NCBI GenBank assembly: GCA_023382935.1 | Contig: JAHDXL010000009.1 | Location: forward strand, 60,325 to 124,324 | Source: Phycisphaerales bacterium | GTDB lineage: Bacteria > Planctomycetota > Phycisphaerae > Phycisphaerales > UBA1924 | Length of the DNA: 64,000 bases | Reading direction: 5' to 3' | Shown here: piece by piece, positions 32,869 through 42,822 of the stretch | Position numbering within the stretch: the first letter of the stretch is position 1 | Layout of the letters: every line of letters begins with the position of its first letter | Translations under genes and position numbers: made by a program | Notes under the pieces: model-generated | Told to the model about the DNA's origin: nothing | The model's input: only the letters and a program-made list of their open reading frames with translations | The model's database searches: none

Positions 32869-35192
32869 GCCCGACGAGCGACCAGTCCCGTCCGCACTTC
32901 CGGCATCGCCGCCGCACTCCTTTCAGCGCGCGAGCCGAGCCGCGTGTCTGGCTCATGGGCTCGGCGATCGTCGTGTGCCTGGGCCTGATCGTGTTCATGG
33001 TCGTCCTGATCGTCGCTGAGGGAAGTTCGACGTTTTGGCCGGGCAGAATCCACGAACTGAGGCTGTCCGATGGCAGCGTCGTGCTCGGCGTGCCGCTCGA
33101 TGAGGAGCCGTACGTCACGCAGGGCGAGGAGGACGCGGCCCAGGTGGCGGTCGCGCGGCAGGCCGGCGTGCCTTTGGGCGCACGGGCCTGGTCCGATGAA
33201 GGTCTGCCCATCCGCCGTCGTTACTTCGTGGGCAACCGCGATCTTGGGCAGGCGACGTTCCGGTGGATTCCTCTTTGGCAGGTGCAGAGTATCGAATCGC
33301 CGGCCGACGCGGTGCTCATCGAGCGAGAGGAGTGGGGCGCATTTCTCGGGCGGCTCGAAGGCGTCGTGCATGACCGCTTGCTACCGCTGGACCCCGGGGT
33401 GGACCAGTTCTCGAGTGGCGACGCGGACGGAGGCGATGGCGCCGTCGAACGCACGCAGGTGCAGACGGCCAGGGGTCTCATGCTGCGTGAGCGCACATGG
33501 GTGGCTCGCGGAAGCGCCGCAGCCACCACCCGCGTGGCTCAGGAGCGAGCCGAGGCCTCGACCCGATGGTCGCGGCGCGACGATTTGAACCTGAACGTGA
33601 TCCCGGGTCTGGAGTCGAAGATCCGACGCCTGCGCTGGCAGGTTCAGAAGGCACGTATCGAGCATGAACGCATGCTCCAACACGCGCGCGACCCGCTGCC
33701 GCTCTGGTTGTGGCTGCTGATGCTCGTCGGCACGGGGGGCGCCCTGATCGGTGGCGTGCGGCTCGGTCGACGCCTGAAGTTCAGCAGCCACCGGTGGCAG
33801 CGCCTGGCTGTGCCGGTATGCTGGGTGTGCGCGGTGCTGCTGGGCTTGGCGGTCTACGTGGAACGTCCCGGGGCTCTGCCCGACCTTTCAGGCGAACGAC
33901 TGGCCGGGATCGAGCACCAGGCTGAGACTCGCATCGCCCAACTGCGCGAGCAGCAGAACACCGCCATGGACGAACTCGCGCGACTGCGCAGCCAGGACCA
34001 GTTGGTGCGCGTCATCGCGATCGAGCCGACGCGCGGACGGCTCAGTCCTGTCAGCCGCTCTGAGCCGGACGAGCCCATGCTCCTCTCGCAGGTGGTGCGC
34101 GTGGTCGAGGCCAACCGCATCGGCTTCTTCGGGCGTCTGGGCGTCTACTTCGATCGCTGGGGGGAATATCTGTCGCAGGCGCCGCGTGACGGGTCCGCCG
34201 CGGGCGGTGTGTTTCCCGTCATTGTCGGCACGGTCACGCTGACGCTGCTGCTGACGATCTCCGTGGTTCCTCTGGGGGTGATCACGGCCCTGTACCTGCG
34301 CGAGTATGCCAGGCAGGGTTTGATGACCAGCATCATCCGCGTCGCGATCAACAATCTGGCCGGCGTGCCCAGCATCGTGTATGGCATGTTCGGGCTCGGA
34401 TTCTTCTGCTACATCCTGGGCGGATTCATCGATTCCGGCCCGGCCAATCCGATGCCCCTCGCCAACTGGTGGTGGCTCCTGGTTGGGGCGGGGGTGTTGT
34501 TGCTGACGGCCCTGGGAGTCGGGGGCTTGCTGCGGCGACAATCGATCATGGGAGGCGGGAGGCGCCGTCGCTGGCCGGTGCTCGTGGCTCTTGCCGGTTG
34601 GAGCGGTGCGGCGGTGCTGGCGGGCTGGGCGCTGGCGACGACGCCATATTTTCACGGATTCTTCGAAGAGAAGTTGCCCGAGCAGCCCACCTTCGGCGGA
34701 CGTGGCATTCTCTGGGCCTCGCTCACGCTGGCGCTGCTCACCCTCCCGGTGGTGATCGTCGCGACCGAGGAGGCCGTCGCCGCCGTGCCCGGGTCGATGC
34801 GCGAGGGCAGTTTTGGCTGTGGGGCAAGCAAGTGGCAGACGATTCGGCGGATCGTGCTTCCGTCCGCCATGCCAGGCATCATGACCGGTGCGATCCTGGC
34901 GATGGCCCGCGGCGCGGGTGAAGTGGCCCCGCTCATGCTCGTCGGCGCGGTCAACCTGGCCCCGGCCCTGCCGGTCAGCACTGAGGCGCCATTCCTGCAT
35001 GGCGACCGCACGTTTATGCACCTGGGTTTCCACATCTACACACTGGGCTTCCAGAACCCGGACTCCGAGGCCACCGAGCCGCTCGTCTGGACCACCACCC
35101 TCCTGTTGTTGTTCATTGTCCTGATGCTCAACTTCTCAGCCATCGTGCTCCGCGCCCGGTTGCGGGCCGGCATGAGGTCGGCAGCGCTCTAG
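32865..35192 (+). CDS. pstA: phosphate ABC transporter permease PstA with a large inserted domain
   Basis: The start is GTG 32865, overlapping the pstC stop in a GTGA arrangement, with AGGAGG 12 bases upstream; the 30 extra codons before it lie inside pstC. TM1 (about 20-50) is followed by an insertion to about 440 that includes a coiled coil ([20 protein letters not shown]), two extra membrane helices (about 280-345) and a second coiled segment ([20 protein letters not shown]). The permease core then reads '[29 protein letters not shown]', '[16 protein letters not shown]' and the EAA-type loop '[31 protein letters not shown]'. The 775 aa compare with about 300 in E. coli. It forms the membrane channel with PstC. 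Confidence 0.88.
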   Translation: MSPTSDQSRPHFRHRRRTPFSARAEPRVWLMGSAIVVCLGLIVFMVVLIVAEGSSTFWPGRIHELRLSDGSVVLGVPLDEEPYVTQGEEDAAQVAVARQAGVPLGARAWSDEGLPIRRRYFVGNRDLGQATFRWIPLWQVQSIESPADAVLIEREEWGAFLGRLEGVVHDRLLPLDPGVDQFSSGDADGGDGAVERTQVQTARGLMLRERTWVARGSAAATTRVAQERAEASTRWSRRDDLNLNVIPGLESKIRRLRWQVQKARIEHERMLQHARDPLPLWLWLLMLVGTGGALIGGVRLGRRLKFSSHRWQRLAVPVCWVCAVLLGLAVYVERPGALPDLSGERLAGIEHQAETRIAQLREQQNTAMDELARLRSQDQLVRVIAIEPTRGRLSPVSRSEPDEPMLLSQVVRVVEANRIGFFGRLGVYFDRWGEYLSQAPRDGSAAGGVFPVIVGTVTLTLLLTISVVPLGVITALYLREYARQGLMTSIIRVAINNLAGVPSIVYGMFGLGFFCYILGGFIDSGPANPMPLANWWWLLVGAGVLLLTALGVGGLLRRQSIMGGGRRRRWPVLVALAGWSGAAVLAGWALATTPYFHGFFEEKLPEQPTFGGRGILWASLTLALLTLPVVIVATEEAVAAVPGSMREGSFGCGASKWQTIRRIVLPSAMPGIMTGAILAMARGAGEVAPLMLVGAVNLAPALPVSTEAPFLHGDRTFMHLGFHIYTLGFQNPDSEATEPLVWTTTLLLLFIVLMLNFSAIVLRARLRAGMRSAAL

Positions 35193-35193
35193 G

Positions 35194-36102
35194 ATGGTAC
35201 CCGTGCCTGTGAGAATGGAGCCTCCCGCCATCCTGCCACGACAAGCCCAGAGCGGTGAAAAGCGAACCGGCCGTTCGAGCGGGCTGGTTGAGGCCGTGCA
35301 CGCGGGTCACCCATTCGTGCCAGAGGTGCATGAGACACTGCGCGACGCTGACGCCGTCGTCGAGGTCAAGGACTTCACGCTCTGGTACGGCTCCACGAAG
35401 GCACTCTACTCGATCGACCTGCGTATCCCGCGCAAGGGCGTGACCGCGCTGATCGGGCCTTCTGGCTGCGGCAAATCGACGCTGCTGCGATCGATCAACC
35501 GGCTCAACGACCTGGTCGACGGCGTGCGTGTCGAGGGCCAGATGCTGCTCAACCAGAGCCCGGTCTACGCGCCCGACGTCGACGTGATCGAACTGCGCAA
35601 GCGGCTGGGCATGGTGTTCCAGAAGCCTAACCCCTTCCCCAAGTCCATCTTCGAGAACGTCGTCTACCCCCTGCGCATCGACGGCGAGAACCGGCGTTCG
35701 CTGCTCGAAGAGGCCTGCGAGCGGGCCTTGCGATCATCGGCCCTTTGGGACGAAGTCAAGGACCGGCTCAAGTCGTCAGCCCTGCGCCTGTCGGGCGGAC
35801 AGCAACAGCGTCTGTGCATCGCACGCGCGATCGTGGCTGACCCGGAGGTATTGCTGCTCGACGAGCCTTGTTCGGCTCTCGACCCCCTCTCGACGATGCG
35901 CATTGAAGAACTGATCCACGAGATCTCGCGCCGGTACACGGTCATCATCGTGACCCACAACATGCAGCAGGCCGCCCGCGTGAGCCGCCAGACGGCCTTT
36001 ATGTACCTTGGGCGCCTCGTTGAGTTCGGACCAACGGCCGACATTTTCCAGGCCCCGCGCCTGGTCGAGACGGAACAGTACGTCTCCGGGCGTTTCGGAT
36101 AA
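35194..36102 (+). CDS. pstB: phosphate ABC transporter ATP-binding protein PstB
   Basis: This 302-aa ATPase drives the PstCA channel. Residues 1-50 are an atypical N-terminal extension. The domain then shows Walker [10 protein letters not shown] (88-96), the Q-loop with the PstB-specific '[23 protein letters not shown]', the signature LSGGQQQR (about 205), Walker [14 protein letters not shown] and the switch His in '[15 protein letters not shown]'. '[23 protein letters not shown]' is characteristic of PstB rather than other importers. It starts one base after the pstA stop, so it belongs to the same operon. A later in-frame ATG (35215) is possible. No phoU follows. Confidence 0.94.
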   Translation: MVPVPVRMEPPAILPRQAQSGEKRTGRSSGLVEAVHAGHPFVPEVHETLRDADAVVEVKDFTLWYGSTKALYSIDLRIPRKGVTALIGPSGCGKSTLLRSINRLNDLVDGVRVEGQMLLNQSPVYAPDVDVIELRKRLGMVFQKPNPFPKSIFENVVYPLRIDGENRRSLLEEACERALRSSALWDEVKDRLKSSALRLSGGQQQRLCIARAIVADPEVLLLDEPCSALDPLSTMRIEELIHEISRRYTVIIVTHNMQQAARVSRQTAFMYLGRLVEFGPTADIFQAPRLVETEQYVSGRFG

Positions 36103-36128
36103 CCGGCTCGGACTTGGCCCGGAAGGCA

Positions 36129-36158
36129 ACAGGGTTTTGCTCACCTGCCCGACCCTGT
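36129..36158 (+). terminator. weak hairpin after pstB
   Basis: A perfect 7-bp inverted repeat (ACAGGGT / ACCCTGT) with a 16-base loop lies 27 bases after the pstB stop. There is no T tract behind it, so a terminator role is only suggested by position. Confidence 0.3.
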
Positions 36159-36263
36159 GGCCGATAGTCATTGTCTAGTATCCATTCAGGCGCGTGATGG
36201 CGCGGCGGGAAGCGCGGCCAGTGCGCGGTTTGCACCCCTCTTACCATCGCAGTGGGGCAGTCA

Positions 36264-39218
36264 ATGAGTGCCGGACCCAAGCCCGTACGTAACTCGATCA
36301 ACAGTTGGAACGCCGAGTACCTCGAGCAGGAGTATCGGCGTTATCAGGCCGATGCTGCGTCGGTCGAACCTGACCTTCGCATCTTCTTTCAGGGTTTTGA
36401 TCTCGCTCTGGCCGATCAGTTGAAACTCGTCGGCGCCGGAGCCTCGGCCGGAGTGAATGGCTCGCACACGCTGTCCGCCGTGGCCCCAGCCCCGACGCCT
36501 CGCCCGCCTGTGCCGTTCTCACTCCCGTCCGAGCCCCCGGTTCAGGCAGGGCATCCCGCCGGGCAGGCTTCGCACTTTCAGGCCGTGGTCGATGATCTCA
36601 TCGAGGCGTATCGCGAACTGGGACACCTGGTCGCCCGACTGGATCCCTTCGGACGCGAGCGGGAACGCCCCGCACCGCTGCAACTGGCCTCGCACGGCTT
36701 GTCTGACGACGATCTGGATCGTCCCGTCAACGCCGCGGCCCTGGGTTTCCCTGGCTCGGCGACCCTGCGCGAAGTCATCGAGCGGCTCGAGAAGACCTAC
36801 TGTGGCTCGATCGGTGTCGAGTTCATGCACATCCAGGACACCACGCAGCGGGCGTGGCTGCTGGAGCGGTTTGAACGCACCTCCGGGCGGGTGGAGCTCT
36901 CGCGATCGGAAAAGGCCCAGATTCTCGAACTGCTGACCCGGGCGGAGGCGTTCGAGAAGTTCTTGGGCAAGCGCTACCCCGGCGACAAGCGATTCAGCCT
37001 CGAAGGCTCTGAGTCGCTCATTCCGCTGCTCGACTGGATCCTCATGACCGCCACGCAGCACGAGGTCGAGGAAGTCGTGCTCGGCATGGCCCACCGCGGA
37101 CGCCTCAACGTCCTCAACAACATCGTGGGCAAGTCCTACCAGCAGATCTTCACCGAGTTCGAGGAGACCTGGGTCGAAGACTTCGACGACGGCGGCGGCG
37201 ACGTGAAGTACCACCGTGGCTACTCCGGCACGAGGCGTTTCCCGAACGGTCGGATCCTGCACGTCGCCATGGCAAGCAATCCAAGCCACCTTGAGTCCGT
37301 CGATCCGGTGGTGCTCGGGCGCTGCCGCGCCAAGCAGCGCCTGCGTGGAGACACGAAGCGCAAGCGCGTGATCCCGATGCTCATTCACGGCGACGCGGCC
37401 GTCTCGGGCCAGGGCATGGTCGCCGAAGTGCTCAACCTTTCTCAACTCGAGGGCTATCGCGTCGGCGGCACCATCCACATCGTCGTGAACAATCACATCG
37501 GATTTACAACCTCGCCCGAAGATGCCCGCACCAGCCGCTACTGCACCGACATCGCCAAGTTCATCGACGCGCCCGTGCTGCATGTGAACGGGGAAGACCC
37601 CGAGGCCTGCGTTGCGGCCGCCCGGTTCGCACTCGAATATCGCCAGCACTTCCAGCGAGACATCTTCATTGACCTGTGGTGCTACCGGCGATATGGGCAC
37701 AACGAGCAGGACGAGCAGTCCTTCACGCAGCCCATCCTCAGCCGACTCATCAAGGAGAAGCGAAGCGTGCTCGATGAGTACGCCGACCGCCTGCTCGAGG
37801 AGGGCACGATCAACAAGGCCGACATCCAGGCCATTCAGCACCGGCTCGAGGAGGCGCTCGAACTGGCCCAGGCCGCCGCTCGCCAGAGCCCGTATGACCC
37901 AACAATTGACCCCGGCAGCGCACGCTGGAAGGGGTTGACCCACTCCTACTCGTTCGGCCCGTTCAATACGGCTGTGACGCGCGAAGCCCTGGCCGAGGTC
38001 TGTGCGGCGCTGGGTCGCGTGCCTGATGGTTTCCACGTCAATCGCAAACTGGCGCCGGTGCTCAAGGCCCGGGCCGCTCTGCTGGAAACCGGCGCCATCA
38101 GTTACGCGGACGCCGAGTCACTTGCGTACGGCACGCTGCTCATCGAGGGACACCCGATGCGCCTGACCGGGCAGGACGTCCGCCGTGGCACCTTCAGCCA
38201 CCGCCACGCGGTCATCCGTGACCAGGAAACCGGCGAGCCCTACATCCCGCTCAACCACATCCGCCGCGTCTGCGAAGCGCCGGCCAGGCCCGAAGATCCG
38301 AGCGAGCCTGTCCAGGCCAAGTTCTGCGTCTATGACAGCCCGCTGTCGGAGCAGTCGGTCCTCGGGTTCGACTATGGCTACTCGCTGGGCGACCCGAGCA
38401 TGCAGGTGATCTGGGAAGCGCAGTTCGGCGACTTCGCCAACGGGGCGCAAGTCATCTTCGACCAGTACATCGCCTCGGCCGAGACCAAGTGGGACCGCTG
38501 GTCGGGCCTAATCGTCCTGCTTCCGCATGGCTACGAGGGGGCCGGGCCCGAGCACTCCTCGGCCCGCATGGAGCGCTTCCTCAAACTCTGCGGCGGCGAC
38601 AACATGGAGGTGGTCTACCCGACCACGGCCGCTCAGACCTTCCACATGATTCGGCGGGGCGTGAAACGCAACTTCCGCAAGCCGCTGATCGTGATGACGC
38701 CCAAGAGCATGCTGCGCGTTCCGACCAGCCACATCGACGAACTGATGAGCGGACACTTCCAGGAGATTCTCGACGACCCGATGTTTGCGCGTGAAGGTGT
38801 CGACCGCGCGGGCGTGCAGCGCGTCATCATCTGCTGCGGCAAGATCTACTGGGAACTCGACGAGCGCCGACGCCAACTCGGCCGCAAGGACATCGGCATC
38901 ATTCGCGTCGAGCAGGTGCATCCGTTCCATCACGCCATGTTCCGCGAGATTCTGGATCGCTATCCCAGGTCGGCCGAGCGTGTGTACGTGCAGGAAGAGC
39001 CGCGCAACGCCGCCGCCTACCTGTGGGTGGGTGACCGGATGGTGGCCGAGATGGACCTGCCGCGTCCTCGCTACATCGGTCGCCGTGTCTCGGGCTCGCC
39101 GGCGACGGGCTCGAAGCGCATGCACAAGATCGAACAGGAACGAATCATCAGCGAAGCCATCGGCCCGAAGCCCGAGCACGAAGAAGCAACCAGTTCACAG
39201 GCCGCCGTTTCAGTCTGA
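36264..39218 (+). CDS. sucA: 2-oxoglutarate dehydrogenase E1 component
   Basis: This thiamine-diphosphate enzyme decarboxylates 2-oxoglutarate and passes the succinyl group to the E2 lipoyl domain (TCA cycle, cytoplasm). ATG 36264 is preferred to the in-frame GTG 36252. The N-terminus 'SINSWNAEYLEQEYRRYQADAASV' is the E2-binding segment seen in SucA, followed by a Pro/Ala-rich linker. Core motifs are 'EEVVLGMAHRGRLNVLNNIVGKSYQQIF', 'HGDAAVSGQGMVAEVLNLSQL' for the diphosphate/Mg site, 'YRRYGHNEQDEQSFTQP', and the transketolase-like domain 'FDYGYSLGDPSMQVIWEAQFGDFANGAQ'. The 984-aa length is close to the family norm. It is followed 20 bp later by the E2 gene. Confidence 0.95.
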   Translation: MSAGPKPVRNSINSWNAEYLEQEYRRYQADAASVEPDLRIFFQGFDLALADQLKLVGAGASAGVNGSHTLSAVAPAPTPRPPVPFSLPSEPPVQAGHPAGQASHFQAVVDDLIEAYRELGHLVARLDPFGRERERPAPLQLASHGLSDDDLDRPVNAAALGFPGSATLREVIERLEKTYCGSIGVEFMHIQDTTQRAWLLERFERTSGRVELSRSEKAQILELLTRAEAFEKFLGKRYPGDKRFSLEGSESLIPLLDWILMTATQHEVEEVVLGMAHRGRLNVLNNIVGKSYQQIFTEFEETWVEDFDDGGGDVKYHRGYSGTRRFPNGRILHVAMASNPSHLESVDPVVLGRCRAKQRLRGDTKRKRVIPMLIHGDAAVSGQGMVAEVLNLSQLEGYRVGGTIHIVVNNHIGFTTSPEDARTSRYCTDIAKFIDAPVLHVNGEDPEACVAAARFALEYRQHFQRDIFIDLWCYRRYGHNEQDEQSFTQPILSRLIKEKRSVLDEYADRLLEEGTINKADIQAIQHRLEEALELAQAAARQSPYDPTIDPGSARWKGLTHSYSFGPFNTAVTREALAEVCAALGRVPDGFHVNRKLAPVLKARAALLETGAISYADAESLAYGTLLIEGHPMRLTGQDVRRGTFSHRHAVIRDQETGEPYIPLNHIRRVCEAPARPEDPSEPVQAKFCVYDSPLSEQSVLGFDYGYSLGDPSMQVIWEAQFGDFANGAQVIFDQYIASAETKWDRWSGLIVLLPHGYEGAGPEHSSARMERFLKLCGGDNMEVVYPTTAAQTFHMIRRGVKRNFRKPLIVMTPKSMLRVPTSHIDELMSGHFQEILDDPMFAREGVDRAGVQRVIICCGKIYWELDERRRQLGRKDIGIIRVEQVHPFHHAMFREILDRYPRSAERVYVQEEPRNAAAYLWVGDRMVAEMDLPRPRYIGRRVSGSPATGSKRMHKIEQERIISEAIGPKPEHEEATSSQAAVSV

Positions 39219-39238
39219 ACGCACGGAGTTGAGCGGAA

Positions 39239-40546
39239 ATGTCCACCCAGATCGTGATGCCGGAAGCCGGAGAATCCGTCGTCAGCGGCGTGCTGTCGAC
39301 GTGGGTCAAGCCTGACGGCGCCTTTGTTCAGCGCGACGAGACCATCGCCGAGGTCGAGACAGACAAAATTACCGTGGAGATCTACGCCCCGGCCGCCGGC
39401 GTGCTGCGCCACAGGGCGACAGAGGGCGACGAAGTGCAGATCGGCGCCGTGCTCGCCGAGGTTGACGATTCGGCCGAACTGCCCTCACCCGCCGCCCTGC
39501 CAGCATCGACGCCCAGCCCTGCGGTCCAATCTGAGAAACTCGCCTCCACCCCGCCGGCTCGTGCTTCGACGGCGTCTGCCCAGTCTTCAGAAGCCAGCGG
39601 CAAGAACGGCGACGTCCGCGCCACGCCACTGGCTGTCAAACTCGCCCGGCAGCACGGCGTCGATCTTTCCAAGATCCGCGGCACGGGTCCCGGCGATCGC
39701 ATTCGCGAGCAGGACGTGCTTGACGCGGCCAGGGGCAGCAAGGACGCCCTCGACGTCCCTGCATCTGCCAGCCCGGCCCCGTCGCTTCCCACCGCTGCGG
39801 CGCCGACCCCGGCAGTGGGTGTGCGAGGCGTGACGCGCGAACGCATGAGTCCCCTGCGTCAGAAGGTCGCCAGCCGGCTCGTCGAGGCTCAGCACACAGC
39901 CGCGATGCTCACGACCTTCAACGAGTGCGACATGACGGCCGTCATGGAACTGCGCAAGCAGTACAAGGAGTCATTCGAGAAGAAGCACGGCATTGGGCTC
40001 GGGTTCATGTCGTTCTTCGTCAAGGCGGCCGCCAACGCGCTGCGAGCCTTTCCGATGGTCAATGCCTTCATCGTCGCTGATGAGGACGGCAAGCCTGCCA
40101 TCGAAAAGCACGACTACGCCGACATCGCCATCGCCGTCGCCAGCCCCAAGGGCCTGGTCGTCCCCGTCATCCGCGATTGCCAGACGCTGTCCTTCGCCGA
40201 TGTCGAGAAAGCCGTCAAGGACTTCGGCACGCGCGCCAGGGATGGCAAACTGGCGCTCGAAGAAATGCAGGGTGGCACGTTCACCATCACCAACGGCGGC
40301 ATCTTCGGCAGCCTGATGTCCACGCCCATTCTCAACCCGCCGCAGTCAGCCATCCTCGGCATGCACGCGATCAAGAACCGCGCCATGGAGCACCCAGCCG
40401 GCTCGGGCCAGGTCGCCATCCGCCCCATGATGTACCTGGCGCTCAGTTACGACCATCGCATCGTCGACGGCGCCGAGGCTGTGCGATTTCTCGTCGCGAT
40501 CAAGGATGCCATTGAAGACCCGTCCAGGCTGTTGCTGGACCTGTAG
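39239..40546 (+). CDS. sucB: dihydrolipoyllysine-residue succinyltransferase (2-oxoglutarate dehydrogenase E2)
   Basis: The 435-aa protein has a lipoyl domain (about 1-75) with the lipoylated Lys in '[18 protein letters not shown]', a flexible Ala/Pro/Ser linker, and a peripheral-subunit-binding domain (about 120-160, '[28 protein letters not shown]'). The catalytic acyltransferase domain carries '[30 protein letters not shown]', '[29 protein letters not shown]' and the active-site '[17 protein letters not shown]'. The ETDK/'TFNE' forms fit SucB rather than pyruvate E2. It forms an operon with sucA. E3 (lpd) is not in the window. It is convergent with the phosphatase gene, with only 27 bp between them. 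Confidence 0.95.
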   Translation: MSTQIVMPEAGESVVSGVLSTWVKPDGAFVQRDETIAEVETDKITVEIYAPAAGVLRHRATEGDEVQIGAVLAEVDDSAELPSPAALPASTPSPAVQSEKLASTPPARASTASAQSSEASGKNGDVRATPLAVKLARQHGVDLSKIRGTGPGDRIREQDVLDAARGSKDALDVPASASPAPSLPTAAAPTPAVGVRGVTRERMSPLRQKVASRLVEAQHTAAMLTTFNECDMTAVMELRKQYKESFEKKHGIGLGFMSFFVKAAANALRAFPMVNAFIVADEDGKPAIEKHDYADIAIAVASPKGLVVPVIRDCQTLSFADVEKAVKDFGTRARDGKLALEEMQGGTFTITNGGIFGSLMSTPILNPPQSAILGMHAIKNRAMEHPAGSGQVAIRPMMYLALSYDHRIVDGAEAVRFLVAIKDAIEDPSRLLLDL

Positions 40547-40573
40547 CCGTAGGTTTGCGGCACGTTTGGCCGA

Positions 40574-41086
40574 TCAGTCGCGTCCAGTCAACTCGTTCAA
40601 GAGTCCCTCGCACGCCCGCACGAGCATCGCGTACACCTGATCAAAGCCCCCGTCGCTCCCGTAGTACGGGTCGGGTACGTCGATGTCCACGCCCGGCTTC
40701 GGCCGCCCATGCTCGTCGAGCATGTTGCGCTGCTCTGGGTCAAAACTCCGCATCAGTCGCACCTTCTCGACCGGCGTGCCCAAGTCAATCAGCCCCCGCG
40801 CATTCGACCCATCCATCGCCAGCAGCAGGTCAAAACGGACCGGGTCGGTTGTCGGGTCAAACTGACGGGCCAGCGATGGCAGGTCCACGCCGTTTTTCGC
40901 TGCAGTCGCCCTTGCCCGCGGGTCGGCGCGATTCCCGATGTGCCAGCCGCCCAACCCGCACGAGTCGATCTCAAACTCGTTCAGCACGCCACGCTGCCGC
41001 GCCTGGTGAATGAAGATCCCCTCGGCCAATGGGCTGCGGCAGATGTTACCGAGGCATACGAACAGGAGGCGACGCGGCGCGTGCAT
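40574..41086 (-). CDS. low-molecular-weight protein-tyrosine phosphatase
   Basis: The start at 41086 (MHAPRRLLFVCLGNICRSP) places the P-loop C-X5-R at Cys11-Arg17; the longer open frame upstream runs through intergenic sequence and the neighbouring gene and is rejected. The general acid is the Asp in 'VDIDVPDPYYGSDGGFDQVYAML'. At 170 aa it has family length. Such cytoplasmic enzymes dephosphorylate tyrosine, often on bacterial tyrosine kinases that control exopolysaccharide export (Wzb-like), but no kinase or polysaccharide operon is next to it. It is the last gene of a minus-strand run, 14 bp after the glycosyltransferase-like gene. Confidence 0.92.
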   Translation of the reverse strand: MHAPRRLLFVCLGNICRSPLAEGIFIHQARQRGVLNEFEIDSCGLGGWHIGNRADPRARATAAKNGVDLPSLARQFDPTTDPVRFDLLLAMDGSNARGLIDLGTPVEKVRLMRSFDPEQRNMLDEHGRPKPGVDIDVPDPYYGSDGGFDQVYAMLVRACEGLLNELTGRD

Positions 41087-41100
41087 GGCACAACTGTACC

Positions 41101-42153
41101 CTACGCGCCGCTGTGAGCACGCTCGCAGGAGGCCGCAGGAGAGCCGCTGTCGCTTGATGTCCGGCCACGGCTCCATCGCTCCGCGATGCGAAGCAGCGGT
41201 CGCAACTCGTCGGCCACACTGGGGGAGCGGCGAGGCTCTGCTTCCAGGAGTGATCCCGGAGCAACAGCCACCGGCACGCCCAGTGCTTCCGCCGCCGCAA
41301 TTAACGCTCGCAGCGCGCCACGCGGACGGTACGGCAGCAGCGTCTCGCGCGGCCTTTCGGAATCCAGGAACGCCGCGTCGGCCGCCGAAAGCCACGGCGT
41401 CATCGGCCCCTCAATCACGCACACCCTCGTCCCCAGCCGCGACTGCTCCCGGAAGACCCGCGCACCCACCAGCCGCCACGCCGAGGCGGGAACAATGGCC
41501 GTTGCCGGAGTCGCGTTGATCCGCAGCATTCCCAGCAGGAACACGAAACGGTGAGCATCGAGACCCGACCAGGGGCTGGCGACCGGAAAAACCAGGAACT
41601 CATCGTCCCCCGCATCCAGCAGGGCTCGCAAACTCGCCCGCTCATGCGGCAGTCCAAACCGGTCGGCAAGTCTCCCGACGTTCGAGCGCACACGGTTGAC
41701 GTCCGGCAACTGGACACACAGCCGCTCTCTCGGCAAGCCCGCGCGGATCCAGTCGTCCGCATCAGCGGCATCGAGCAGTCGAACTCGATCGAATCGCGAG
41801 AACCTCCTGGCCGCTCGGCGCACACCACGGCTGATCCGCGACGGGCCTTCCAGCAGGGTCGCCTCCAGATCAATGCCCGGTGCCGCCCGCATCGCCCAAG
41901 GCGCAGTCGAACGGCTCCACGCATGAACCCGATCGGTCTCGGACCGCGTCGCAGAGCGCCCGATGGGAGTTCCTCTCGGCAGCGGAAGCAGCCGCCTGGC
42001 CGCGCGCTCGTCCATCCCAGGCCCGAACCAGGCGTCGAGCGGGGCGCATACGCGCACCTCATCACCACCGGTCGCGTCGAGCAGCAGGCGAACCGCCTCA
42101 GGGTGCCTCCCGGAGATCACGGCGCCTTCGCTTCCATCAATCACGTGCATCAT
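41101..42153 (-). CDS. uncharacterised protein, weakly glycosyltransferase (GT-B)-like
   Basis: This 350-aa protein has no signal peptide or membrane segment. 'RVHAWSRSTAPWAMRAAP' in the first third resembles the 'iHaw' loop of GT4-type N-terminal domains. The second half 'EFLVFPVASPWSGLDAHRFVFLLGMLRINATPATAIVPA', 'ADAAFLDSERPRETLLPYRPRGALRALIAAAEALGVPVAVAP' follows the order of a GT-B C-terminal domain, but the usual E-x7-E motif is not evident. It may be a degenerate or divergent glycosyltransferase, or an unrelated Rossmann protein. It overlaps the upstream lipoprotein gene by 4 bp, so it is co-transcribed with envelope genes. The last 30 residues are Ser/Gly/Arg-rich. Confidence 0.7.
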   Translation of the reverse strand: MMHVIDGSEGAVISGRHPEAVRLLLDATGGDEVRVCAPLDAWFGPGMDERAARRLLPLPRGTPIGRSATRSETDRVHAWSRSTAPWAMRAAPGIDLEATLLEGPSRISRGVRRAARRFSRFDRVRLLDAADADDWIRAGLPRERLCVQLPDVNRVRSNVGRLADRFGLPHERASLRALLDAGDDEFLVFPVASPWSGLDAHRFVFLLGMLRINATPATAIVPASAWRLVGARVFREQSRLGTRVCVIEGPMTPWLSAADAAFLDSERPRETLLPYRPRGALRALIAAAEALGVPVAVAPGSLLEAEPRRSPSVADELRPLLRIAERWSRGRTSSDSGSPAASCERAHSGA

Positions 42154-42803
42154 GGGCGGCGATTGCTGCGGGTGACTTCGACGTCGTAGAACATCTGGGC
42201 CAGCGCCATGCCCGAATACTCAGCCAGTTCCTGCTGAGCCTTCTGCAACTCGCTCACCGTCGACGGCGTCATGCCCGGTCTCTGCGGCATCGTGACCACC
42301 AACGGATACATCGTGTCCACATCCGGCGGCCAGATCCGGTCACCCGTGCTTGACTCGATCAGTTTCACCTGGAGCGTGGCGCTCGGGCGGTACGTTCCGA
42401 TATCCTCTCCCAACGTGAACTGCGTGAGCAGCGCGTAGATCACCACGTCGGCCTTCACGCTCTGCCCGATTTCCTGCACGCTGAGCCGTTCGCCGTAGCG
42501 TTCCCCCGATGCGGCGATGAACGCCGAGCGACCGTCGATCATGTTCTTGACCACGCCCCGCTTGAGCAGCGCCTCCTGCGCAGTCGTCGCGATTTCTCCC
42601 CGCAGGCGACGCGAAGCCACCTTGCTCGAAGGATCGTCAATGAAGATCACGTATGACCGTTCTTCGTCGAGCGACGTCGCCTTCTTGACCTTTCCCGGCC
42701 CGGCGATGGCATACGCCACCGGTGTGGCGATATTGCAGCCGCACACCAGCGTGGTCATCGCTGCGAGCAGGCAGGCTGCCATGTGCCTGCGCCTGTTCTT
42801 CAT
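42150..42803 (-). CDS. envelope lipoprotein of unknown function (A)
   Basis: The start MKNRRRHMAACLLAAM is chosen (42803) so that the lipobox TLVCGC is reached at residue 23; an in-frame ATG at 42851 would add 16 residues that spoil the signal. The mature part has alternating strands and helices with 'RSYVIFIDDPSSKVASRRLRGEIATTAQEALLKRGVV', 'IGQSVKADVVIYALLTQF' and 'SATLQVKLIESSTGDRIWP'. The scheme (conserved helix, strand stating that a component is 'aDvviya', then a beta strand on output) resembles CsgG/LpoB-like lipoproteins that sense or build envelope structures. This is a fold-level impression only. It sits 19 bp from the second lipoprotein gene. Confidence 0.78.
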   Translation of the reverse strand: MKNRRRHMAACLLAAMTTLVCGCNIATPVAYAIAGPGKVKKATSLDEERSYVIFIDDPSSKVASRRLRGEIATTAQEALLKRGVVKNMIDGRSAFIAASGERYGERLSVQEIGQSVKADVVIYALLTQFTLGEDIGTYRPSATLQVKLIESSTGDRIWPPDVDTMYPLVVTMPQRPGMTPSTVSELQKAQQELAEYSGMALAQMFYDVEVTRSNRRP

Positions 42804-42822
42804 GCCCGTGCTCCCCGCATCG

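Noticed and set aside
41551..42189. 212-codon plus-strand ORF
   Set aside because: It is antisense to the glycosyltransferase-like gene, Arg/Pro-rich, and without a ribosome-binding site.
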